A DNA stretch of 46,031 nt from Rhodospirillaceae bacterium UBA3470 (GCA_002378125.1 DFRF01000040.1:1-46031); one strand, 5' to 3'; positions 8,594-17,639 are shown, counted from the first letter of the stretch. The notes: generated from the sequence alone by a model not told the origin. Made by a program: numbers and translations.

Positions 8594-10234
8594 ATGACTG
8601 AACAATTTTCTCCATTCAACTACGCCACCACATGTAAGACGTTTTCGTACTCAGTTCCCGGCGATTTCAACTTTGCCTTCGACGTTGTCGCCAAACGGGC
8701 GACCGAAGCGGACAAGGTCGCGCTTATAGCGGTCGATCGGACCGGAGAAGAGGTCATTCATCACAGTTATAGCGACCTGGACAGAGCATCTAACCGGTTC
8801 GCCAATGCGCTTATGTCTATGGGTGTCGAAAAAGGGGATCCAGCATTGGTCGTGCTGCCACGGATCCCCGAGTGGTATCACGTGCTACTGGGCTGCTGTA
8901 AGACCGGTGTCATCGCTATGCCCGGCACCAATCTGCTGAAGGCCAAAGATCTTGAATACCGCATCAAACGTGCGGACGCCAAATTAGCAATCGTGACAAC
9001 AGCGCACGCGGAAGCCGTTGAGGAAATCATGGCCAATTGCCCGACCCTAGAGCATTTGGTTCTGGTCGGCGATGAGCGCGAAGGTTGGTCGGCGTTTGAG
9101 ACTATCTGTTTAGCGGAACGCGATGAGGTCGACCGCGCCACGCTACCAACTACTCGAGCCGAAGAGTTAATGCTGATCTATTTTACATCGGGAACGACAG
9201 CCAATCCCAAAATGGTCGGACGGGATCATGCCTACGCATTCGCCCATTCCATCACTGGCGACTACTGGATGGACTTGAAAGAAAGTGATGTTCATTGGAC
9301 ATTAACCGATACGGGCTGGGCAAAAGCGGCCTGGGGCTTGCTATATCCACCCCTTTTAGCTGGATCAGCCATCTTGCTCTATGACGGCGACGGATTTGAT
9401 CTGGACATGCATCTAAAGATCATCACCGAGCAAAACGTCACCACCTTCTGCGCTCCACCCACCATTTACCGAGCCTTCGCACAATCGGACACGTCTGGGT
9501 CCGATTTTAGCTCATTACGGCATTGTTTCGGTGCAGGCGAGCCTCTGAACCCAGAAGCCATGCGCGCTTGGAAAGATGCCACCGGTTGTGACATCTACGA
9601 TGGTTACGGCCAGACGGAAACAATCAACATCGTCGCCAATTTCCCTGGCATGGAAATCCGTCCAGGCTCCATGGGCAAGCCCTGTCCCGGATTGACGGTC
9701 GACATCATCGATGACGAAGGCAATATCGTCGATGACGACGACGTCGGCCACATCGGCGTCAAAATCACCGATCCCTATCCGCCTGGCTTGTTCCGCGGCT
9801 ACTATCGCGACGAACAGGAGACCGCGGTATCCTTCCGCAATGGCTGGTACTATACCGGTGACACGGCGACTCGCGACCCGGATGGCTATATCTGGTTTGT
9901 CGGGCGCTCCGACGACATCATTACATCAGCCGGTTACCGCATCAGCCCGTTTGAAGTGGAAAGCGCACTTATCGAACACGCCGCTGTCGCGGAATCTGCC
10001 GTCGTCGCCAAACCCGATGACTTGCGCGGGGAGATCGTCGTAGCCTTCATCACGCTCGCAGCTGGTTACGCGCCATCAGATGATCTGGCTGGGGAAATTC
10101 AGGGTTTCGTCAAAAATCTAACCGCGCCCTACAAGTACCCACGACAGATTGAGTTCCGGGATGCGTTGCCGAAAACCATTTCCGGCAAGATTCGACGCAT
10201 CGAACTGCGCGATGACGCCCGCGACTTGCCTTAA
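8594..10234 (+). CDS. Acyl-CoA synthetase, AMP-forming (medium-chain type)
   Basis: The protein should activate a carboxylic acid to its CoA thioester through an acyl-adenylate. The 546-residue length fits the ANL family. Motifs appear in order: the P-loop-like YFTSGTTANPKMV, the DGYGQTE core motif, the hinge region YYTGDTATRDPDGYIWF then GRSDDIITSAGYRISPFEVE, and the C-terminal catalytic Lys in PKTISGKIRR. The pattern is most like medium-chain acyl-CoA synthetases (MACS), but chain length or aromatic preference cannot be read from sequence. The ATG follows GGAG. It stands alone between the petABC terminator and the convergent mtnA operon. Confidence 0.9.
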   Translation: MTEQFSPFNYATTCKTFSYSVPGDFNFAFDVVAKRATEADKVALIAVDRTGEEVIHHSYSDLDRASNRFANALMSMGVEKGDPALVVLPRIPEWYHVLLGCCKTGVIAMPGTNLLKAKDLEYRIKRADAKLAIVTTAHAEAVEEIMANCPTLEHLVLVGDEREGWSAFETICLAERDEVDRATLPTTRAEELMLIYFTSGTTANPKMVGRDHAYAFAHSITGDYWMDLKESDVHWTLTDTGWAKAAWGLLYPPLLAGSAILLYDGDGFDLDMHLKIITEQNVTTFCAPPTIYRAFAQSDTSGSDFSSLRHCFGAGEPLNPEAMRAWKDATGCDIYDGYGQTETINIVANFPGMEIRPGSMGKPCPGLTVDIIDDEGNIVDDDDVGHIGVKITDPYPPGLFRGYYRDEQETAVSFRNGWYYTGDTATRDPDGYIWFVGRSDDIITSAGYRISPFEVESALIEHAAVAESAVVAKPDDLRGEIVVAFITLAAGYAPSDDLAGEIQGFVKNLTAPYKYPRQIEFRDALPKTISGKIRRIELRDDARDLP

Positions 10235-10266
10235 CGGCAGGACACGCACGCAAACTAGTTTACCTA

Positions 10267-11373
10267 TTAGGCCCTGTCGGGATACATGGCGACCAGTGCC
10301 GCCTTGGAGGCTTCGGCAACACCACGCTCTGTGATCAGCCCCGTAACCAACCGCGACGGCGTTACGTCGAAGGCATAGTTGGCGGCGTTCGCCCCATCGG
10401 GCGTCAACTGCACCGGAACGAGGCTTCCGTCTCGCGCCTTGCCCATAATCTCGGTGACCTCAGTCGCGTCGCGGTATTCGATGGGTATGTCCTTCACTCC
10501 ATCATCCACGGTCCAGTCGATGGTCGGCCCGGGGAGACCGACATAGAATGGAACCCCATTATCATGTGCAGCAAGGGCCTTTAAATAGGTGCCGATCTTG
10601 TTACAAACGTCACCCGCTGCGGTCGTCCGATCCGTGCCGGTGATACAAAGGTCAACCAAGCCGTGCTGCATCAAGTGCCCACCAACGTTATCAACGATCA
10701 CCGTATGCGGGACACCGTGCTTGCCAAGCTCCCACGATGTCAGACTGGCGCCCTGGTTACGAGGGCGGGTTTCGTCAACCCAGACGTGGACCGGGATTCC
10801 GGCGTCGTGCGCCTTGTATATAGGTGCCAATGCCGTGCCCCAGTCCACCGTCGCCAACCAACCGGCATTACAGTGGGTCAGGACGTTGACGCCACCATCT
10901 TTCATAGCCGGCTTACCCTTGGCGTTCCAGGCCGATTCAATCAGGGGTCTGCCGTTATCCCCGATGGTCGAGCAGATATCCACGTCCTCATCACAGATTT
11001 CAGCGGCCCGTGTGTACGCCGCTTCCTTGCGTTCATTGGGCGAAAGTGATGCCAGCACGGTCTTCATTTCATCCAGTGCCCAGCGCAGGTTTACGGCGGT
11101 CGGACGCGTCGCATAGAGGGCGTCGTAAGCTTTCGCCATGGCGCCATCGGACGGGTCCGCGTGCACTGCCAAGGCCATACCGTAGGCAGTCGTTGCGCCG
11201 ATCAAAGGAGCGCCGCGTACCCACATGTCGCGGATCGCCACGCAGGCATCATCGAGGCTCTCCAAGCGAACAGTAGCAAACTCATGCGGCAGTTTGGTTT
11301 GGTCAATGATCTCCACTGCCCAGCCATCATCGGCCAGCCAGATGGTCCGATAAGGAATACCGTCAACGTTCAT
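10267..11373 (-). CDS. mtnA: S-methyl-5-thioribose-1-phosphate isomerase
   Basis: This cytosolic enzyme turns methylthioribose-1-phosphate into methylthioribulose-1-phosphate, the step after MtnP in MTA salvage. Signatures include RGAPLIGATTAYG, the catalytic Cys in LTHCNAGWLAT and the Asp in TGTDRTTAAGDVCNKIGTY. The 368-residue length is normal. The ATG at 11373 follows AGAGGATCACGT; an earlier in-frame start at 11406 adds unlike sequence inside the upstream gene. Its start overlaps the end of the GNAT gene by 11 bases, so it closes the operon DLH-mtnP-GNAT-mtnA. eIF2B-alpha-like relatives exist, but the motifs fit MtnA. Confidence 0.95.
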   Translation of the reverse strand: MNVDGIPYRTIWLADDGWAVEIIDQTKLPHEFATVRLESLDDACVAIRDMWVRGAPLIGATTAYGMALAVHADPSDGAMAKAYDALYATRPTAVNLRWALDEMKTVLASLSPNERKEAAYTRAAEICDEDVDICSTIGDNGRPLIESAWNAKGKPAMKDGGVNVLTHCNAGWLATVDWGTALAPIYKAHDAGIPVHVWVDETRPRNQGASLTSWELGKHGVPHTVIVDNVGGHLMQHGLVDLCITGTDRTTAAGDVCNKIGTYLKALAAHDNGVPFYVGLPGPTIDWTVDDGVKDIPIEYRDATEVTEIMGKARDGSLVPVQLTPDGANAANYAFDVTPSRLVTGLITERGVAEASKAALVAMYPDRA

Positions 11374-11827
11374 ACGTGATCCTCTTTTCAAAGCAGACGC
11401 AATCAAACCCGTCTTCGCAGACCCGGTGGCTTTCGACGTACCCGAGCCGCGGATATAAGTCCAGGTTCTCGGTCATATGGACATTTATGTAGAAAAACAG
11501 CCGAGCCAAGCGGTTGTCCTCGGCCTCCTGTTCCGCGAAGTACATCAAAGCCCGGCCAATGCCCTCACCCTGGCGATCTGGGTGGACCGCGACATTCTCG
11601 ATGAACTGGCCTCCGTCCTTCTCAAAAGTCGTGATATAGCCAACGGCGGCGGCCGCGGCTTCTGCCACATAGGCTGCATCCGCCGCAACATGTGCCGCGA
11701 AATCAGCGACCATGGACGCGGGCTTTTGGCCCATGTGGACAACGTAAGGGACATAAGCGGCTTCGGCGATCCGGGCGAGCGCTGGTACGTCATCTGTGGT
11801 CGCACGACGGATCCAGATCCCGACCAA
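11363..11827 (-). CDS. GNAT family N-acetyltransferase
   Basis: This is a small acetyl-CoA-dependent acetyltransferase of about 154 residues. It begins WIRRATTDDVPALARIAEAAY and has the acetyl-CoA loop VHPDRQGEGIGRALM, followed by a YPRLGYVESHRV ending, the full GNAT fold. The start is uncertain: I chose the TTG at 11827, five bases past the mtnP stop, because further upstream the frame runs inside mtnP. It lies between mtnP and mtnA in one operon, which suggests, but does not prove, a link to MTA or methionine-related metabolites. The substrate is unknown. Confidence 0.8.
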   Translation of the reverse strand: MVGIWIRRATTDDVPALARIAEAAYVPYVVHMGQKPASMVADFAAHVAADAAYVAEAAAAAVGYITTFEKDGGQFIENVAVHPDRQGEGIGRALMYFAEQEAEDNRLARLFFYINVHMTENLDLYPRLGYVESHRVCEDGFDCVCFEKRITYER

Positions 11828-11831
11828 TGGG

Positions 11832-12722
11832 TCAGCCGCCGAGCACCCGACCGGCGACGGCGTCGAGCTTCTTGACCATCTCCGGATCACGGGCATCCGG
11901 CGCGGTGATGATCGCCGCTTCCAATGCCGAGTGACAACCGGCGCTGCAGCTCTCATCACGACCGGTCAGCTTCGGCGTCACGGCCTTGACGAGCGCACGC
12001 GCCTTGTCGGCATTCGACATCAGCACCTGAATGATGGCGTCGACGGTGACGTGATCATGGTCCGGGTGCCAGCAATCGTAGTCCGTCACCATGGCGACGG
12101 TGGCGTAACACATCTCCGCTTCGCGAGCGAGCTTCGCTTCCGGCATGTTAGTCATGCCTATCACGTCGCACCCCCAAGACCGGTAAAGCTCCGATTCTGC
12201 AAGGGTCGAGAACTGAGGTCCCTCCATGGCCAGGTACGTGCCCCCCATCTGATGCGCGATGTTCAACTCGGCGCAGGCTTTTTGAGCGGCGGTGGCCAGG
12301 CGCGAACAGATCGGATGTCCAAGGCCTACGTGCGCCACCAGGCCGGTCCCGAAGAAAGACTTCACGCGCGCGAAGGTGCGGTCGATGAACTGATCACATA
12401 ACACGAAGGTGCCGGGCGGAAGCTCCTCCTTGAACGACCCACAGGCAGAAACTGATAGGATCTCCGTCACGCCGGCCCGCTTCATGGCATCAATATTGGC
12501 GCGAAAGTTCAGCTCCGAGGGCGGGATGCGGTGGCCCCGGCCATGTCGAGGTAGGAACACCAATTTCTGGCCGTCCAGTTCGCCAAACAGAAGTTCATCG
12601 GAGGCTTCCCCAAAGGGCGTGTCGACGCGTTCCCAACGGGTATTCTCCAACCCGTCGATCTCATAAACGCCGCTGCCACCGATGACGCCGATCACCGGCG
12701 GCGTGCCTGGAATTACCGTCAT
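11832..12722 (-). CDS. mtnP: S-methyl-5'-thioadenosine phosphorylase
   Basis: The enzyme splits methylthioadenosine with phosphate into adenine and methylthioribose-1-phosphate, the substrate of MtnA. The 296-residue protein is full length, with GVIGGSGVYEIDGLE at the N terminus, FLPRHGRGHRIPPSE in the phosphate region, MEGPQFSTLAES and VIGMTNMPEAKLAREAEM near the purine site, and the DYDCWH segment. All are typical of MTAP-type phosphorylases rather than plain purine nucleoside phosphorylases. It starts six bases after the dienelactone hydrolase stop, so the two are probably co-transcribed. Confidence 0.95.
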   Translation of the reverse strand: MTVIPGTPPVIGVIGGSGVYEIDGLENTRWERVDTPFGEASDELLFGELDGQKLVFLPRHGRGHRIPPSELNFRANIDAMKRAGVTEILSVSACGSFKEELPPGTFVLCDQFIDRTFARVKSFFGTGLVAHVGLGHPICSRLATAAQKACAELNIAHQMGGTYLAMEGPQFSTLAESELYRSWGCDVIGMTNMPEAKLAREAEMCYATVAMVTDYDCWHPDHDHVTVDAIIQVLMSNADKARALVKAVTPKLTGRDESCSAGCHSALEAAIITAPDARDPEMVKKLDAVAGRVLGG

Positions 12723-12728
12723 TGATCT

Positions 12729-13403
12729 TCAGCCGGCCAAGACGTCATCGAATAGACGTATTGTTCGCATACTGGCGATGTTTGCGGCGCGCGGATTGAA
12801 CTGACCGCGCTGGTCGCAATGGAACCCGTGATCGGCCTCATAGACGAAGATCTCTGCGCTGGGATGCGCGGCCTCAATAGCCTCCACATCCGCCATTGGG
12901 ATGGAGGCATCTTCCCGACCGAAATGTGCTATCGTCGGACATTTCAGCTCTTCTTCGTTGTAGTCGATAATCCCGCCACCATAATACGCGACAGCAGCCT
13001 GCATATCTAGACGGCAGGCTGCAATCCAGGCGACGACGCCACCCCAGCAGAACCCGGTTATGCCGACCTTACCCGCGTCGACAACATTTGCGCGCGCGGC
13101 TTCTACATCCGCCATGACTTTGTCCAGTTCAGCGTTAGCCTGGGCCTTGAGGTCGCGTCCGGCGGACATATCGTCGGGGTTGTAACCACCGTCAAAGCTT
13201 TTGTGCCAACGATCGTAGAGCGCCGGCGCGATGGCCGTATAGCCGACATTGGCGAACCGTTCGGTCACATCGCGAATATGTTCGTTCACACCGAAGATCT
13301 CCTGCACGACGATAACTGCCCCCTTCGGGATGCCTTCAGCTTCGCAACGGTAAGCGTCAAACTCGAAACCGTCCGATGAGGTTAAGGTGATGTCTTGGCC
13401 CAT
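12729..13403 (-). CDS. Dienelactone hydrolase family protein
   Basis: This is an alpha/beta hydrolase with the dienelactone hydrolase triad: Cys119 in GFCWGG, Asp165 in GREDASIP and His192 in ADHGFHC (224-residue form). The ATG at 13403 follows CGGGAGG; an in-frame start 10 codons earlier lacks such a site. It is the first gene of the DLH-mtnP-GNAT-mtnA operon. No chlorocatechol or other ring-cleavage gene is nearby, so a role in aromatic breakdown is doubtful. Many members of the family act on unknown lactones or esters. Confidence 0.87.
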   Translation of the reverse strand: MGQDITLTSSDGFEFDAYRCEAEGIPKGAVIVVQEIFGVNEHIRDVTERFANVGYTAIAPALYDRWHKSFDGGYNPDDMSAGRDLKAQANAELDKVMADVEAARANVVDAGKVGITGFCWGGVVAWIAACRLDMQAAVAYYGGGIIDYNEEELKCPTIAHFGREDASIPMADVEAIEAAHPSAEIFVYEADHGFHCDQRGQFNPRAANIASMRTIRLFDDVLAG

Positions 13404-13601
13404 GAGGTCCTCCCGCGTTAATTCTTCGGGCACAGGCTATCCCAAGTGCCCCGCAAACGAAACAGGAAGACTGCCAGTATTACGATTCGGCGGATGCCCC
13501 CGTCCATGCATAAAAGCGTCTGCCAACTCAACCTTACTCAACCATGACTGATTTTATTTTCAGTCGATATCAACTTAAAGACGTCTGTCCATAAAATTCG
13601 A

Positions 13602-14702
13602 CTAAACGTTGAACCGGAACAGCAAGACGTCTCCGTCCTGAACGACATAGTCCTTGCCTTCCTGACGCATCTTTCCAGCATCCTTGGCGGCCTGCTCACC
13701 GCCTAGATTCACGAAGGTTTCGTAGGCGATAGTCTCTGCCTTGATGAAGCCTTTCTCGAAATCCGTATGGATAGCGCCGGCAGCCTGCGGCGCCTTGGCG
13801 CTCCGCTTAACCGTCCAGGCGCGGGTCTCTTTCGGGCCGGAGGTGAAAAAGGTAATCAGATCAAGAAGGGCATAACCGGCGCGAACCACGCTGGCCAAGC
13901 CGGTTTCGTTCAAGCCCAATGCGTCAAGAAACTCAGCTTTCTCCGCCTCATCGCTCAATTGCGCCACTTCTTCTTCTATCTTCGCGGAGATGACCACGGA
14001 ACTGGCGCCCTGTTCGTTGGCCATGGCGCTGACCTTTTTTGTCCAAAGGTTGCCAGTAGCGGCCTCATCCTCGCCGACGTTGCAAACGTAGAGGACCGGC
14101 TTCGCAGTCAGGGTCTGAAGCATTCGCATGCCCTTGCCCTTGCCTTCTAACAATCCCATCAACCGCAACGGCTGACCGTCACGGAGGTGCGTCAGGGCTT
14201 GTTCCACTAGTTGCAATGTGGCCGCGGCTTCCTTGTCTTGGCCACGCACTTTCTTCGTCAAGGGCTCAATGCGCTTCTCTAGGCTTTCCATATCGGCGAG
14301 CATGAGTTCGGTTTCCACTGTCTCTGCATCGCGGACCGGATCAATACTGCCGTCGACATGCGTGACATTCTGATCCTCGAAACACCGCAGGACGTGAACA
14401 ATCGCATCCACTTCGCGAATATTAGCCAGAAACTGGTTGCCCAGCCCCTCGCCCTTCGACGCGCCACGAACCAATCCAGCAATGTCCACAAATTCCAAGT
14501 GGGTCGGCACAACATTGGCGGACACCGTGATTTTGGCAATCTTCTCCAACCGGTCATCAGGGACGCCAACACGTCCCGTATTTGGTTCAATGGTGCAGAA
14601 GGGAAAATTCTCTGCTTCCGCCGCCGCTGTCTGCGTAAGAGCGTTGAAGAGGGTCGACTTCCCAACATTGGGTAGCCCTACGATGCCGCAATTAAACCCC
14701 AT
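13602..14702 (-). CDS. ychF: Redox-regulated ATPase YchF (OBG family)
   Basis: This is a ribosome-associated OBG-family P-loop protein that hydrolyses ATP rather than GTP. The 366-residue protein shows the Walker A GLPNVGKSTLFNALT near residue 8, FVDIAGLVRGASKGEGLGN (switch II), a coiled-coil middle and a C-terminal TGS domain (RAWTVKRSAKAPQAAGAIH...). The ATG overlaps the pth stop by one base (TGATG), so pth and ychF are probably coupled, an order common in proteobacteria. An in-frame extension to 14771 is ruled out by the clear start of the G domain and the GAAGGAAG upstream. Confidence 0.96.
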   Translation of the reverse strand: MGFNCGIVGLPNVGKSTLFNALTQTAAAEAENFPFCTIEPNTGRVGVPDDRLEKIAKITVSANVVPTHLEFVDIAGLVRGASKGEGLGNQFLANIREVDAIVHVLRCFEDQNVTHVDGSIDPVRDAETVETELMLADMESLEKRIEPLTKKVRGQDKEAAATLQLVEQALTHLRDGQPLRLMGLLEGKGKGMRMLQTLTAKPVLYVCNVGEDEAATGNLWTKKVSAMANEQGASSVVISAKIEEEVAQLSDEAEKAEFLDALGLNETGLASVVRAGYALLDLITFFTSGPKETRAWTVKRSAKAPQAAGAIHTDFEKGFIKAETIAYETFVNLGGEQAAKDAGKMRQEGKDYVVQDGDVLLFRFNV

Positions 14703-15340
14703 CAGTCTTCCTTCTTCTCTCGTTTTTGAGCATCGTGTTTCGATGCTTTGGACCTGGGCGGTTGCGGGCACAGCGGATTAACGACGGATGCCATCTTGCT
14801 CATGAACGTCGAATCCTCGTCGCGTACCAGCAAGGGGAAATATTCGCCGACGCCGCAAACCATGCGTTCGACCCAGTCGTGTTCCGATTTCGCGAAGTCC
14901 TTGAGAACATGGCCTGCCACTTTAGCCTTGTCACCGGGATGCCCTACGCCTAGGCGAACACGCGCGTAGTTGGCCCCAATGCGCGCATGGATGGACCGGA
15001 GCCCATTATGGCCCGCATGGCCGCCGCCACGCTTTACCCGTACCTTGCCGCCAGCCAGATCGATCTCGTCATGAATTACGATGACATCTTCAGGCGGTAG
15101 CTTGAAAAACACCATGACCGCCTGCACGCTGCGGCCCGATTCATTCATATAGGTTCTCGGTTTCATCGCCAGGATCTTCTCGCCGGCGATATTCCCTTCC
15201 GCAATTTCGCTCTGAAACTTCGCACGCGGCGCAGAAAAGGAATGGCGGCGGATGATATCGTCCACCGCCATGAACCCAATGTTATGACGGTTGTTGGCGT
15301 ATTTGGCACCCGGATTGCCAAGACCGACGACCAGTAACAT
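14702..15340 (-). CDS. pth: Aminoacyl-tRNA hydrolase (peptidyl-tRNA hydrolase)
   Basis: The enzyme frees tRNA from peptidyl-tRNA that drops off ribosomes. The N terminus MLLVVGLGNPGAKYANNRHNIGF contains the catalytic His (in NNRHNIGF). PRTYMNESGRSVQA, VIHDEIDLAGGKVRVKRGGGHAGHNGLRSI and RVRLGVGHPG are the other Pth signatures. A basic C-terminal tail of about 25 residues lies beyond the usual core. It lies between rplY and ychF, an order often seen in proteobacteria and consistent with a translation operon. Confidence 0.96.
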   Translation of the reverse strand: MLLVVGLGNPGAKYANNRHNIGFMAVDDIIRRHSFSAPRAKFQSEIAEGNIAGEKILAMKPRTYMNESGRSVQAVMVFFKLPPEDVIVIHDEIDLAGGKVRVKRGGGHAGHNGLRSIHARIGANYARVRLGVGHPGDKAKVAGHVLKDFAKSEHDWVERMVCGVGEYFPLLVRDEDSTFMSKMASVVNPLCPQPPRSKASKHDAQKREKKED

Positions 15341-15364
15341 AAGCGAAGGCCCTTGCCTGGACGG

Positions 15365-16051
15365 TTATTCCTCGACGTCGCCGTCAACCGCATCGCCGCC
15401 GGCATCCTCGCCGTCGGAACCTTCCGCAGCCTCGACACTCTCCTCGCCCTCTTCACCACCCACGTCTTCTTCGACTTCTTCAACAATGGTCGGCGCGGCG
15501 ATGGTCGCGACGGTAAAATCACGATCAGTGATTGTCAGTTCCACGTCTTCCGGCAGCTTAATAGCGCTTATGTGGAGACTGTCGCCAATTTCCAAGCCAC
15601 TCAGGTCGGCGATCAAGGATTCAGGAATACTGTCGGGACGGCAACGCAGTTCGACCGCGAATCGGACGACGTTCAACACGCCACCCATGCGCAGCCCCGG
15701 ACATTCGTCCTCGTTCTCGAAAACCACTTGGACATCGATGTTCAGGCGGGTCGACGCGCTGAACCGCATGAAGTCTATGTGTATGGGCTGATCCGAGACC
15801 GGGTCCAGCTGCAGATCACGGGCCAGGACACGGTGTTTGTCGCCAGACACATCAACTTCATAGACGCGAGCGAAAAAACCCGGTGTGTTGATCTGTTTCA
15901 TCAGATCAATGGGATCAACGGAAATCAGAACCGGATCCTCCTTGTTGCCATAGATCACACCCGGCACACGTCCTTCACGGCGCGTGGCACGGGCTGCCCC
16001 CTTACCTGCCCGATCGCGAGGCTCAGCAGCGAAAGCCGTCAAATTAGCCAT
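15365..16051 (-). CDS. rplY: Large ribosomal subunit protein bL25 (CTC family)
   Basis: This 5S rRNA-binding protein of the 50S subunit is the long CTC form of 228 residues. The L25 core (GKGAARATRREGRVPGVIYG, then DPIDLMKQINTPGFF) is followed by the CTC beta domain and a very acidic C-terminal tail (EEVEEDVGGEEGEE...). The ATG at 16051 follows AGGAG. pth is 24 bases downstream. A hairpin just upstream (16074-16101) lies in the mRNA leader between prs and rplY. Confidence 0.95.
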   Translation of the reverse strand: MANLTAFAAEPRDRAGKGAARATRREGRVPGVIYGNKEDPVLISVDPIDLMKQINTPGFFARVYEVDVSGDKHRVLARDLQLDPVSDQPIHIDFMRFSASTRLNIDVQVVFENEDECPGLRMGGVLNVVRFAVELRCRPDSIPESLIADLSGLEIGDSLHISAIKLPEDVELTITDRDFTVATIAAPTIVEEVEEDVGGEEGEESVEAAEGSDGEDAGGDAVDGDVEE

Positions 16052-16073
16052 TGTTTTTCTCCTCAAAACGCAG

Positions 16074-16101
16074 GTGACCGGCCTCCAGGGGTGCCGGTCA
16101 C
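16074..16101 (-). terminator. Hairpin between prs and rplY (terminator or leader structure)
   Basis: A 9-bp perfect inverted repeat (GTGACCGGC / GCCGGTCAC) flanks a 10-base loop, and on the minus strand the next bases are CTGCGTTTTG. It may partly end the prs transcript or shape the rplY leader. A smaller GCCCG/CGGGC hairpin sits beside it at 16109-16122. Confidence 0.45.
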
Positions 16102-16177
16102 ACGAACATGCCCGAAGGCGGGCGTTTTAGCCCCATGGGCCGCTTCGGTCAATCCATCTTCGCGGACCTTATCGGAA

Positions 16178-17110
16178 TTAATTGAACAGGCTAGAAACCG
16201 AACTTTCTTCGCTGATACGCCGGATAGCTTCGGCGATTAGAGGCGCGATCGTCAGTTGCTCAACATTATGCGACACGCGAACCGCCTCAGTGGCCATGAT
16301 ACTGTCCGTGATCACGAGGCTTTCCAGGGGCGACGATGTAACCCGGGCAACGGCGCCACCAGAAAATACGCCATGTGTTACATAGGCAGATACAGCCGAT
16401 GCACCAGCTTCCGACAGGGCCACGGCCGCGTTGCAAAGGGTTCCGGCGGAATCGACAATATCATCTACCAATATACACCGCCGACCATCCACGTCGCCGA
16501 TAATGTTCATGACCTCGGAAACGCCCGCGCGCTCCCGGCGTTTATCGATAATGGCCAAGTCCGCGTTCAGGCGCTTCGCCAATCCCCGGGCACGCACCAC
16601 ACCGCCAACGTCGGGCGATACCATCACCAAATCTTCACCATTGCTGCGTTCTTTGATATCGCGGCTCATTACCGGCGCGGCATATAGGTTGTCTGTGGGA
16701 ATGTCAAAGAAACCTTGGATTTGGCCCGCGTGCAGATCCATGGTTAGCACCCGGTCAGCGCCGGCTTCGGTAATTAGGTTGGCAACCAACTTGGCCGAAA
16801 TGGGCGTCCGCGGCCCGGATTTGCGATCCTGGCGGGCGTAGCCGAAGTAAGGGATGACGGCCGTGACGCGTCGCGCCGAACCCCGACGTAACGCGTCCAA
16901 CGTCACCAGCAACTCCATCAGATTGTCGTTCGCCGGATAGGATGTCGATTGGATGACGAAAACGTCTTCACCTCTGACGTTTTCCTCGATCTCGACAAAC
17001 ACCTCCATGTCGGAAAAGCGCCGTACACTGGCTTTGGTCAGGGGCAGATTGACATAGGCGGAAATGGCTTCCGCGAGCGGTCGATTGCTATTGCAGGCAA
17101 TGATTTTCAT
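16178..17110 (-). CDS. prs: Ribose-phosphate pyrophosphokinase
   Basis: The enzyme makes PRPP from ribose-5-phosphate and ATP for nucleotide, His, Trp and NAD synthesis. The 310-residue class I enzyme shows the flexible loop FGYARQDRKSGPRTPISAK, DRVLTMDLHAGQIQGFFD, the PRPP-site DDIVDSAGTLCNAA and KRRERAGVSEVMNIIGDVDGR. The ATG at 17110 has only a weak ribosome site. Just 5 bases upstream ends a 38-codon ORF with a strong ribosome site, so prs may be translated by coupling to that ORF. rplY lies downstream past a hairpin. Confidence 0.95.
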   Translation of the reverse strand: MKIIACNSNRPLAEAISAYVNLPLTKASVRRFSDMEVFVEIEENVRGEDVFVIQSTSYPANDNLMELLVTLDALRRGSARRVTAVIPYFGYARQDRKSGPRTPISAKLVANLITEAGADRVLTMDLHAGQIQGFFDIPTDNLYAAPVMSRDIKERSNGEDLVMVSPDVGGVVRARGLAKRLNADLAIIDKRRERAGVSEVMNIIGDVDGRRCILVDDIVDSAGTLCNAAVALSEAGASAVSAYVTHGVFSGGAVARVTSSPLESLVITDSIMATEAVRVSHNVEQLTIAPLIAEAIRRISEESSVSSLFN

Positions 17111-17115
17111 GATGC

Positions 17116-17232
17116 TCAAAACGTCTCGAATGAATCGGGCAAATCGGCTGTGCGTCGCCGATCTGAATTGTGCGAAAATTTATCAATCCACAGTGGCGCT
17201 GTAAATGTCTTCCGTCGTTCATGATGGCTCAT
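17116..17232 (-). CDS. Small ORF upstream of prs (38 aa), possible leader peptide
   Basis: This 38-codon ORF begins with ATG at 17232 after CAGGAGCAAGTCG, a strong ribosome site. It stops with TGA 5 bases before the prs ATG. The product starts MSHHERRKTFTAPLWI and is basic at its N end, with no transmembrane segment or known motif. Its tight spacing to prs and the weak prs ribosome site make translational coupling likely. I do not recognise it. Conservation across relatives would be needed to call it a real protein rather than a leader. Confidence 0.5.
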   Translation of the reverse strand: MSHHERRKTFTAPLWIDKFSHNSDRRRTADLPDSFETF

Positions 17233-17639
17233 CGACTTGCTCCTGACGTTAACTGACTGGCGGTGGCAAAGCGTACCCAAGAACCCAGAGAAACGCTATG
17301 GCACCCCCGGAATACCTTGGATGGCGACCACTTGACTGATGTTTGTCGATCCGTTGAGGAATTAAGGCGTATCATCCGCTTCAGTCGACGGGGCCGTTGA
17401 TGGAGACGGTGTCGGCGAATTCATCGTCACGCATCCCGCGACCGCCATCACGACACAGTCCAGAACCTTCACCAGAGATCACCGGTAGACATCGCGGCCT
17501 TACAATAAAGCGTCCGCGAACCCAAGATAGTTCGTTGCCGCTGCCACGCTTTTACACTCTACCTGCGACTTGGACCAAAAGTATCAAAGCGACCCCATAA
17601 TCTCACGTTGTCATCATTTCGCCTCGTTCGTAGAACCGG
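17233..17639. other. Intergenic stretch upstream of the prs leader ORF
   Basis: About 400 bases lie between the lipoprotein gene and the prs leader ORF. I see no recognisable protein, tRNA or known RNA here. The prs promoter is expected within this stretch on the minus strand, but no clear -35/-10 pair stands out. Confidence 0.35.

Noticed and set aside
13546..13565. Rho-independent terminator after ychF (GACTGA / TCAGTC)
   Set aside because: The 6-bp stem has no T run after it on the minus strand, and the T-rich part is in the loop.
13404..13601. SAM riboswitch ahead of the MTA salvage operon
   Set aside because: No SAM-II-like or SAM-I-like conserved core was seen, and the spacer is short and shared with the end of ychF.
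17233..17639. A tRNA or 6S-like RNA in the spacer upstream of prs
   Set aside because: No T-loop motif, acceptor pairing or known RNA signature could be found by eye.
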